A stretch of 5,476 nt of DNA from positions 1-5,476 of the forward strand of contig JALZWD010000431.1 of assembly GCA_023300365.1 (NCBI GenBank), in the 5' to 3' direction. The notes under the pieces are model-generated. The model saw only the letters and a program-made list of their open reading frames with translations. It was not told the DNA's origin and made no database searches. Below are positions 1 to 4,520 of the stretch, in pieces. The first letter of the stretch is position 1; each line of letters opens with the position of its first letter. Both the position numbers and the translations under genes were made by a program. This DNA comes from Flavimaricola sp. GTDB taxonomy: Bacteria > Pseudomonadota > Alphaproteobacteria > Rhodobacterales > Rhodobacteraceae.

Positions 1-150
1 CTCAATCACGACAACAGAGTTCCCCTGATCGACCAGACGATGCAGCACTTCCAAGAGTTTGCGCACATCTTCAAAATGCAATCCGGTGGTGGGTTCATCC
101 AAAATGTACAGCGTTTGGCCGGTGCTGCGTTTGGACAATTCCTTGGCCGC
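1..150 (-). pseudogene. uvrA: Fragment of UvrA (excinuclease ABC subunit A), second ATPase domain, Walker B region
   Basis: Residues ~233-281 of the open frame read like the C-terminal ABC domain of UvrA, the DNA-damage sensor of nucleotide excision repair. [11 protein letters not shown] is followed by Walker B with the catalytic glutamate (LYILDE, 245-250), the D-loop (PTTGLH, 251-256), then [15 protein letters not shown] and [11 protein letters not shown]. In E. coli UvrA the matching stretch is likewise [20 protein letters not shown]. The window ends one residue before the switch histidine expected in VVVIEHN. The ABC signature that should precede this part (SGGEAQRVKLA) is absent, because reductase sequence stands there instead. 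So this is not the start of a complete uvrA. The left limit of the homology is blurred, since AAKEL could belong to either parent. Recognition as UvrA is firm; whether the copy is a genomic fragment or an assembly artefact is open. Confidence 0.88.
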
Positions 151-843
151 CTCATGCATATTTCGCGGTGCATACCGCGCGGCATAGCGATCGTCATCAC
201 GCAACCGGCCGCCCTGACCGGTGTTGTATTTCCCCGTCAAAAGCCCGCCACCAAGAGGAGAATAGGGGACAATGGCCATCCCCTGATCCACCGCCATCGG
301 AAAAATCTCAACCTCGGCTTGCCGCTTAACAAGGTTGTACATCGGCTGGATCGCATCGATTTTGGTGCCCAATCGCGCACAAACCGCTTGGGCTTTCATC
401 ACCTGCCAAGCAGCATAATTTGAGACACCAATAGCGCGGATGTGGCCTTTGGCTTGTAAATTGGCCATGGCCTCGAAGGTTTGCTCCAAAGGTGTGTCGT
501 CATCAAATCGGTGAAGATACAGCAGATCAATGCATTCCATATCCAACCGCTGTCGCGAGACATCGAATTGCTTGTGGATATTCTCGGGCGAGGCGCCGCC
601 AACATAGCCGACCTTCGTCGCCACGAAAATGTCGTCGCGACAGGCTTTTGCAAACCTGCCAAGCAATTGTTCTGATGCGCCGCCGGTATATCCCGCGGCC
701 GTATCAAAATGAGTAATTCCAGCGGAGCGGCAGTGCTCAAACATTTCTTGCGAGGCTGCCGCATCTGCGGTGCCGCCCCATTGCATCGTGCCATAAGCAA
801 AACGCGCAACGGGCGTACCATTTGAAAGGATCAATGTTGTCAT
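1..843 (-). CDS. Aldo/keto reductase, N-terminal ~230 residues, running in frame into a UvrA fragment; open at the window edge
   Basis: This frame has 281 codons from ATG at 843 to base 1 and no stop. Residues 1 to about 230 are a typical aldo/keto reductase (TIM-barrel, NADPH-dependent carbonyl reduction, cytosolic). The catalytic tetrad is visible: D47 in FDTAAGY, Y52, K77 in VATKVGY and H111 in LYLHRF. Later barrel motifs are also present: GVSNY at 139-143, QPMYNLV at 166-172 and [13 protein letters not shown] at 194-206. Family members usually have about 310-330 residues. The last ~90, which form the final barrel strands and much of the cofactor-phosphate pocket, are missing and replaced by UvrA sequence from about residue 231-237. 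As it stands the product should not be a working reductase. The start at 843 fits the family's N-terminal beta-hairpin but has no clear ribosome binding site. An in-frame ATG at 873, preceded by AGGG at 879-882, would add ten residues. The natural substrate cannot be told from sequence. Confidence 0.85.
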   Translation of the reverse strand, partial: MTTLILSNGTPVARFAYGTMQWGGTADAAASQEMFEHCRSAGITHFDTAAGYTGGASEQLLGRFAKACRDDIFVATKVGYVGGASPENIHKQFDVSRQRLDMECIDLLYLHRFDDDTPLEQTFEAMANLQAKGHIRAIGVSNYAAWQVMKAQAVCARLGTKIDAIQPMYNLVKRQAEVEIFPMAVDQGMAIVPYSPLGGGLLTGKYNTGQGGRLRDDDRYAARYAPRNMHEAAKELSKRSTGQTLYILDEPTTGLHFEDVRKLLEVLHRLVDQGNSVVVIE

Positions 844-873
844 GCCGCAATCTTGAGGCTTGGGCCGCGGCAT
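842..873. promoter_or_regulatory. Inverted repeat spanning the reductase start codon
   Basis: ATGCCGC at 842-848 and GCGGCAT at 867-873 are perfect 7-bp complements separated by 18 bases. In the minus-strand transcript the repeat would pair the first two bases of the start codon at 843 with an upstream in-frame ATG at 873. A second pair, GGCTTG 857-862 with CAAGCC 875-880, offers an alternative fold. This could be an operator, a leader that hides the start, or chance in a GC-rich spacer. Confidence 0.25.
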
Positions 874-933
874 TCAAGCCCTAACCTGATCTCGTTACGG
901 TTTGTTCATCTTGATCTGTGACTGTAATTATGC

Positions 934-989
934 GCTCCTATCGGTTGATACTGACGGTGTGGCTCGCGCATGACGCGAGCGCTAGGAGC
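934..989 (+). promoter_or_regulatory. Nested stem-loop leader upstream of the response-regulator gene
   Basis: A perfect 7-bp hairpin, GCTCGCG 962-968 and CGCGAGC 974-980 with loop CATGA, is enclosed by a second 7-bp pair, GCTCCTA 934-940 and TAGGAGC 983-989. The right outer arm contains AGGAG (984-988), a ribosome-binding-like sequence 18 bases from the start codon and so too far away to be the main site. A weak promoter may lie just upstream: TTGTTC at 902-907, then an 18-base spacer, then AATTAT at 926-931. The pairing is exact; any regulatory role is inferred. Confidence 0.35.
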
Positions 990-997
990 TTGGGATT

Positions 998-1001
998 GGA
1001 G
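998..1001 (+). promoter_or_regulatory. Ribosome binding site that decides the response-regulator start
   Basis: GGAG lies 5 bases before ATG at 1007 but only 2 bases before the overlapping in-frame GTG at 1004. The spacing favours the ATG as start. Confidence 0.55.
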
Positions 1002-1006
1002 TAGTG

Positions 1007-1438
1007 ATGACGCAAGACACAACACTCGGCGCGATACCACAGATTGGCCTTGCGATTCTGGTCGACGATGAAAAATTCGATCAAATGGTCTACCAACGGG
1101 TTATGAAACGCTCTGGGTTTGTGCGCGAGATTATGACGTTTTCGCATGCTGAAAAGGCCCTCGAATTTCTCAAACAAGACAATCGTCCAACCGTCGATGC
1201 GGTCTTTCTTGATATCAACATGCCCCGAATGAACGGGTTTGAGTTTCTGGATATCGCGACAACCGAGATCGGCGAGGATTTCGCCAAAATGGTGATTGTC
1301 ATGCTCACCACGTCGATGAACCCCCAAGACTATGATCGTGCTATGGCCTTCTCTGTGGTGCGCAAATTCATCTATAAGCCACTAACCCAAGACGATGTTC
1401 GCGATGTAGCTGGCCTCATACACAAGGCCAGCTCCTAG
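1007..1438 (+). CDS. Stand-alone response-regulator receiver (CheY-like) protein
   Basis: The 143-residue protein is a single receiver domain (REC) with no output domain, so it probably acts by phosphorylation-dependent binding to a partner in the cytoplasm. All the chemistry is present: acidic pair D20-D21 in LVDDE, phospho-accepting D69 in VFLDINMPRMNG, switch threonine T101 or T102 in VMLTTS, and the conserved lysine-proline K124-P125 in FIYKPL. Single-domain regulators of this size serve in chemotaxis, phosphorelays and stress signalling; nothing here chooses among these. No histidine kinase, phosphotransferase or chemotaxis gene is adjacent, so it is an orphan in this window. It is divergent from the reductase across a 163-bp spacer and convergent with the 149-aa gene, 14 bp from its stop, so it is probably transcribed alone. 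The start is ATG 1007 because of GGAG at 998-1001. Family is certain, pathway unknown. Confidence 0.92.
   Translation: MTQDTTLGAIPQIGLAILVDDEKFDQMVYQRVMKRSGFVREIMTFSHAEKALEFLKQDNRPTVDAVFLDINMPRMNGFEFLDIATTEIGEDFAKMVIVMLTTSMNPQDYDRAMAFSVVRKFIYKPLTQDDVRDVAGLIHKASS
1408..1433. terminator. Stem-loop at the convergent gene junction (possible bidirectional terminator)
   Basis: AGCTGGCCT 1408-1416 and AGGCCAGCT 1425-1433 make a perfect 9-bp stem with an 8-base loop. It lies over the last codons of the response-regulator gene, two bases before its TAG, and 20 bases beyond the stop of the opposing gene. No run of T follows on either strand, so it is not a classic intrinsic terminator. Its place between convergent genes suggests a 3'-end or transcription-blocking role. 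Confidence 0.4.
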
Positions 1439-1452
1439 GCGATGTGCCCCTC

Positions 1453-1902
1453 TTAAATCAACACCGATTTCTCGGACATCAATAATTCCCAATCGATCAA
1501 TAAGTCGCCGTCTTGCGTGCAAACAACGGCCTGTGCCAGTGGATCAAGGGTATAGGATGCGCGCCAACTATTGCTGCGCCAAATCGTCTCCATAGCCGCC
1601 CGCTGAACCACCGCGACGGTCTCGCCTTGCCACGCGAGACGAACTTCGCGCGGGTTTTCGGCCTGCATCACAGCAAGAAACGCGTGAAAGGCGGGAATGA
1701 CGTTATCGACCACATCCGAACATTGTTGCGCGTTCACATTAAAAACCACTGATCCTGTTTGAAATCCATAGCGGTAAAATGCAAAAAACGGCACCGCTTC
1801 ATGGGTTTTGCGCAAATGGTCAACGGATGCATTAAGCGTGTGGATTTTCCAGATCGGCACCACAACCGCCGCTAGCAAAGCAAGTTTGGTAAATTTGCGC
1901 AT
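1453..1902 (-). CDS. Hypothetical protein with N-terminal membrane anchor or signal peptide
   Basis: I do not recognise this 149-residue protein. It starts with a basic N-terminus (MRKFTK) and a hydrophobic stretch at about residues 7-18 (LALLAAVVVPIW), too short for a confident full transmembrane helix but typical of a signal peptide or anchor. There is no lipobox cysteine and no obvious AxA cleavage site. The rest would lie in the periplasm. It has two cysteines, C61 and C128, which could form a disulfide there, and is rich in aromatic and hydrophobic residues, with an acidic C-terminal part around DGDLLIDWELL. No catalytic motif is seen. The start at 1902 has AGGA at 1906-1909, three bases away, which is close but usable. 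It is a single gene: convergent with the response regulator downstream, with a 303-bp spacer upstream. The reading frame and export signal make it a credible gene; its function is unknown. Confidence 0.75.
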   Translation of the reverse strand: MRKFTKLALLAAVVVPIWKIHTLNASVDHLRKTHEAVPFFAFYRYGFQTGSVVFNVNAQQCSDVVDNVIPAFHAFLAVMQAENPREVRLAWQGETVAVVQRAAMETIWRSNSWRASYTLDPLAQAVVCTQDGDLLIDWELLMSEKSVLI

Positions 1903-1978
1903 TATTCCTGCCCTCGGCTTGGGCTGCTAGTGTCTTGTATTGTGTTGGTCATTGTCCGTCCTATGCATTCACGTGTGT

Positions 1979-2049
1979 CCCACCACACCAAACCATCCCC
2001 GTTCTTCCCGGTGATGACTCTTTCTTAGAGTGGTTTGGTTAATGGTGGG
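1979..2049. repeat. Long imperfect inverted repeat
   Basis: The outer arms CCCACCA 1979-1985 and TGGTGGG 2043-2049 pair perfectly. After a small internal loop (C1986 opposite 2040-2042), ACCAAACCA 1987-1995 pairs with TGGTTTGGT 2031-2039. That gives 16 base pairs over 71 bases. Inside, ACTCT 2017-2021 and AGAGT 2027-2031 form a competing small hairpin. The arms lie about 77-147 bases upstream of the 149-aa gene's start, so the element could sit in its promoter or leader, or be a small structured RNA. There is no transposase and no visible target duplication. Confidence 0.45.
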
Positions 2050-2090
2050 TGAATGTGATCTTAAGACAGATGAATCCCATAGCTGGATCA

Positions 2091-2107
2091 GGCGGCATTT
2101 GGCCGCC
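2091..2107. other. Short GC hairpin in the intergenic stretch
   Basis: GGCGGC 2091-2096 and GCCGCC 2102-2107 form a 6-bp stem with loop ATTTG. On the plus strand the T-rich GCTTATTTTT follows after about 10 bases, too far for a normal intrinsic terminator. On the minus strand no T run follows. Its role is unknown. Confidence 0.3.
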
Positions 2108-2170
2108 ATAGAGGTTTGCTTATTTTTGAAATTTTTCGGCCCAAAACCAGTGGGTCGGGCAGGGGTGTCG

Positions 2171-2194
2171 TGCGGCGGTCTTGCAACCGCCGCA
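2171..2194 (-). terminator. Stem-loop at the 3' end of the importer operon
   Basis: TGCGGCGGT 2171-2179 and ACCGCCGCA 2186-2194 form a perfect 9-bp GC-rich stem with a 6-base loop. It starts 11 bases past the stop of the binding-protein gene. No T tract follows on the minus strand, so it fits better a transcript-stabilising or Rho-assisted 3' end than a textbook intrinsic terminator. Confidence 0.5.
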
Positions 2195-2205
2195 GACAAG
2201 ATGGC

Positions 2206-3309
2206 CTAGCTTGGGATATCGCCCAACATGCCCTCAAGATAGAAATCCATGGTGACAAGCTGCAGATCAGTCGCAACCTCGCCCTCGGCCAAAAACACCG
2301 AGCCGTCTTGCTTTTTGATCGGTCCGGTAAATGGATGATACGCGCCGCTGGTAATGTCGGCGATCATCGCCTCGGCTTCGGCCTTAACGTCCGCGGGAAC
2401 AACGTCAGTGATCTCGCCGATCACAACTTCTCCTTCGGGCATGCCGCCCCAATGGCCTTGTTGTGCCCATGTGCCGTCAATCAAGGCCTGCACGCGCTCA
2501 ACGTAATAGGGGCCCCAGTTGTCGATAATGGATGCAACGCGCGGCTTGGGGCCAAACGCCGCCATATCCGAGGCCTGACCAAAGGTGATCACGTCGCCAC
2601 CGGCGGCATTGGCTTCGGCTGCGGCCGCTTGTGGTGCGGTCGAATCCGTATGCTGCATGATCACGTCAACGCCTTGTTCGATCATCGCTTTGGCCGCATC
2701 GGCCTCTTTGGCAGGATCAAACCAAGTATAGGCCCAGATCACCACCATCTCGACAGCGGGGTTGACCGCACAGGCATGTTTAAACGCCGAGTTGATGCCT
2801 TGGATGACCTCCGGGATCGGGAAAGACGCAATATAACCAATCTTGTTGGTCTTGGTCATGCGGCCCGCGATATGGCCCAAAACGGCACGGCCCTCATAAA
2901 AGCGCGCGTCATAGGTCGAGACATTATCATGCTCGCGCATAAACCCTGTGGCATGCTCAAATTTGATGTTGGGGAAATTTCCGGCAACCGTGTTGGTGGC
3001 CTCCATATACCCAAACGACGTGGTAAAGATCATGTCTGCACCGCCCAATGCCATCTGCGTAATCGCACGCTCGGCATCGGCACCCTCGGGTACGCTTTCT
3101 TGGAACACTGTCTCAACTTGGTCGCCAAACGCGGCTTCAACATCCAAACGCCCTTGATCATGCTGGAATGTCCATCCGCCATCACCAATTGGGCCCACGT
3201 AAATAAAGCCGATCTTAAGCGGTGTATGGCCATCACCACGTACCGGAAGGCCCATGGCCGCGGCCATCGCAGCCCCGGCACCAGTTTGCAGAAGTGTTCT
3301 TCTTTTCAT
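2206..3309 (-). CDS. BMP-family ABC importer substrate-binding protein (nucleoside-type)
   Basis: The 367-residue protein is a periplasmic binding protein of the Bmp/PnrA/Med family, which captures substrate for an ABC importer; studied members bind purine nucleosides or related compounds. A basic N-terminus with an arginine pair (KRRTLLQ) precedes a hydrophobic stretch to about residue 22, so export is likely and possibly by the Tat route. No lipobox cysteine is seen, unlike many family members that are lipoproteins. Family hallmarks follow: KIGFIYVGPIGDGGWTFQHD at 32-51 (N-lobe ligand loop), FTTSFGYM at 95-102, ARFYEGRAVLGHIAG at 135-149, IGYIASFPIPEVIQGIN at 157-173, WAYTWFDPAKEADAA at 192-206 and MQHTDSTAP at 218-226. 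Length is normal and the gene is intact. It is the last gene of the operon, 53 bp behind the second permease, with an AGGGGG ribosome binding site at 3320-3325. The exact substrate is inferred from the family only. Confidence 0.93.
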   Translation of the reverse strand: MKRRTLLQTGAGAAMAAAMGLPVRGDGHTPLKIGFIYVGPIGDGGWTFQHDQGRLDVEAAFGDQVETVFQESVPEGADAERAITQMALGGADMIFTTSFGYMEATNTVAGNFPNIKFEHATGFMREHDNVSTYDARFYEGRAVLGHIAGRMTKTNKIGYIASFPIPEVIQGINSAFKHACAVNPAVEMVVIWAYTWFDPAKEADAAKAMIEQGVDVIMQHTDSTAPQAAAAEANAAGGDVITFGQASDMAAFGPKPRVASIIDNWGPYYVERVQALIDGTWAQQGHWGGMPEGEVVIGEITDVVPADVKAEAEAMIADITSGAYHPFTGPIKKQDGSVFLAEGEVATDLQLVTMDFYLEGMLGDIPS

Positions 3310-3319
3310 TTTCGGTCTT

Positions 3320-3354
3320 CCCCCTGAAGTAACCCCGAGCAGCCGGGGCGGTTA
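3320..3354 (-). promoter_or_regulatory. Stem-loop and ribosome binding site ahead of the binding-protein gene
   Basis: In the 53-bp gap before the binding-protein gene, CCCCG 3333-3337 pairs with CGGGG 3344-3348 around a 6-base loop, and TAACC 3330-3334 with GGTTA 3350-3354 can extend or replace part of that stem. AGGGGG (3320-3325) follows 10 bases before the ATG. No T run follows, so this is more likely an mRNA processing or stability element than a terminator. Such elements can raise the amount of binding protein relative to the permeases. Confidence 0.4.
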
Positions 3355-3362
3355 AAAAGCCC

Positions 3363-4295
3363 CTAGCGTGAGGCGTGAAATGGCTGGCCAAGTGCGGCAG
3401 GTGCCGCCGTTGAACGGCCGGATTTTCGTGCGGACAATAGGACAAGTGCGACGATGGTTGCAATGTAGGGCGACATCGAAAGCACCTCGACCGGAATTGG
3501 CGCTCTTGCCGCCTGAAGATTAAGCTGAAGCACACCAATGCCGCCGAAAAGATAGGCGCCCGTCACAAGCCGTCCGGGACGCCACGAGGCAAAGACAACA
3601 ATCGCCAAGGCGATCCAGCCCGCCCCCGCCGTCACGCCCTCGGTCCATTGCGGCACACGCACCATCCCAAGATAGGCTCCGCCAAGCCCGGCGCAGGCAC
3701 CACCAAACATAATCGCCATCATCCGAATGCGCGTCACCTTGTATCCCAAAGCATGGGCCGCGTCATGGTTTTCGCCCACCGCGCGTAGCACAAGGCCGCC
3801 GCGCGAATATTTCAAAAACCACCACACCGCGAGAACGATGAGCAGGCCAACATAAACCATGGCGTCATGCTGAAATAAGATCGGCCCCACGACCGGGATT
3901 TGCGACAACAGCGGAATATCTATGCTCGCCACCGCGGGGGCACGAATTCCTATGTATTCTTCGCCCAAAAGCGACGCGAGGCCGACACCAAACAGCGTCA
4001 GCGCAAGACCTGTCGCCACTTGGTTGGACAAGAAATACTGCGTCAAAATTCCAAACAAACAGGCCAGCGCCGCCCCGCCAATCGCGGCCCCCACGAACCC
4101 AAGCGCCGCGGATCCCGTGGCATGGCCAATCATAAACCCGGTGATCGCCCCGGTCATCATCATCCCCTCGACCCCAAGGTTCAAAACGCCCGCACGCTCC
4201 ACGACAAGTTCCCCAATAGCGGCAAGAAGGATCGGAGTGGCGGCGACCATAAGAGAGGCGAGCAGGAGTATGGGGGAGATGTTCGATAGGTCCAT
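3363..4295 (-). CDS. ABC importer permease, second subunit (NupQ/YufQ type)
   Basis: The 310-residue inner-membrane protein is a permease of the branched-chain amino acid/ribose/nucleoside superfamily (BPD_transp_2). It pairs with the product of 4517-5476 to form the channel. Hydrophobic segments fill most of residues 8-290. Family marks are the GELVVERAGVLNLGVEG block at 28-44, the cytoplasmic loop RAVGENHDAAHALGYKV at 171-187 (the EAA-like site that contacts the ATPase), and TAGAGWIALAIVVFASWRP at 222-240. It is the shorter of the two permeases, as usual for the Q-type subunit. The C-terminus ends in a basic tail rich in A, S and R. The start at 4295 has GAGGA at 4306-4310, ten bases away and overlapping the end of the upstream small gene, whose stop is 6 bases before; translation is probably coupled. 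The family assignment is firm and the substrate is taken from context. Confidence 0.92.
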   Translation of the reverse strand: MDLSNISPILLLASLMVAATPILLAAIGELVVERAGVLNLGVEGMMMTGAITGFMIGHATGSAALGFVGAAIGGAALACLFGILTQYFLSNQVATGLALTLFGVGLASLLGEEYIGIRAPAVASIDIPLLSQIPVVGPILFQHDAMVYVGLLIVLAVWWFLKYSRGGLVLRAVGENHDAAHALGYKVTRIRMMAIMFGGACAGLGGAYLGMVRVPQWTEGVTAGAGWIALAIVVFASWRPGRLVTGAYLFGGIGVLQLNLQAARAPIPVEVLSMSPYIATIVALVLLSARKSGRSTAAPAALGQPFHASR

Positions 4296-4301
4296 AGGCC
4301 G

Positions 4302-4520
4302 TTAATCCTCATCCCGTGCGTAAAGATGCAGCATTGCAAAGAGCGAAATTAGGTAAGTCGGGACGCCCACCGCCATCATTTTGAGGACGCGCGTGTTGCC
4401 ATAGGCTTCAACGGTGCCGTCCGAGGCAACAGGAGAGCCGCTATCAAAGAAGATCAAGTATATCCCGGTGCAGACCGCAGCGATTACAAAGCTGAGTAAT
4501 TTGCTGGTTTTTAAAGTCAT
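4302..4520 (-). CDS. Small two-helix membrane protein inside the importer operon, unknown function
   Basis: This gene encodes 72 residues with two hydrophobic segments, about 8-25 (LLSFVIAAVCTGIYLIFF) and 48-67 (MMAVGVPTYLISLFAMLHLY). They are joined by a short polar loop containing DSGSP and EAYGNTR, and the tail is acidic (ARDED). I do not recognise a family and it is not part of the standard binding protein-ATPase-two permease set. Its start codon overlaps the stop of the upstream permease by 4 bases (ATGA, 4517-4520), and its stop is 6 bases before the next permease start, so it is almost certainly co-transcribed and translationally coupled with both. A weak GGGGG ribosome site lies at 4528-4532. 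Its position and topology suggest a subunit or assembly partner of the importer, which is inference. The tight packing argues strongly that it is a real gene. Confidence 0.82.
   Translation of the reverse strand: MTLKTSKLLSFVIAAVCTGIYLIFFDSGSPVASDGTVEAYGNTRVLKMMAVGVPTYLISLFAMLHLYARDED

Larger units (their letters stand above)
1903..2205. other. 303-bp gene-free stretch with three inverted repeats
   Basis: This spacer separates the start of the 149-aa gene from the stop of the binding-protein gene, both on the minus strand. The short frames in it have no recognisable product. It should hold the promoter of the 149-aa gene, but I see no convincing -35/-10 pair. It also holds a long imperfect inverted repeat (1979-2049), a short GC hairpin (2091-2107) and a GC-rich stem-loop right after the importer operon (2171-2194). 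An AT-rich patch lies at 2114-2137. I see no tRNA or recognised RNA family. Confidence 0.6.

Noticed and set aside
40..821. Plus-strand frames, and a minus-strand frame at 399-821, over the reductase
   Set aside because: The minus frame 843 to 1 has the reductase tetrad and UvrA motifs; the others are out of frame with it and match nothing I recognise.
1926..1945. Resemblance to an NrdR box (ACAC-AATAC-AAGACAC on the minus strand)
   Set aside because: Only the left half fits the palindromic consensus, there is no second box, and the gene downstream is not a ribonucleotide reductase.
1979..2049. Terminal inverted repeats of an insertion sequence or MITE
   Set aside because: The arms enclose only about 35 bases, there is no flanking direct repeat, and no second copy is seen in the window.
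2039..2064. Two TTAA sequences that could suggest a CtrA site
   Set aside because: The spacing is 18 bases rather than the 7 of a CtrA box.
2140..2200. Possible tRNA-like anticodon arm (GGTCTTGCAACC)
   Set aside because: The stem is perfectly self-complementary with a 6-base loop, which a tRNA anticodon arm does not have. There is no T-loop (GGTTCGA) or acceptor pairing nearby.
2116..3327. Long plus-strand frame of 403 codons opposite the binding-protein gene
   Set aside because: It is antisense to a gene with clear family motifs along its whole length. Its translation has no recognisable domain and the Gly/Arg/His-rich make-up typical of antisense shadows in GC-rich coding sequence.
3900..4305. 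Two overlapping plus-strand frames of ~127-129 codons opposite the second permease
   Set aside because: The minus strand carries an intact permease with family motifs. The plus-strand products are low in recognisable structure and rich in P, R and K, as expected for the reverse of membrane-protein codons.
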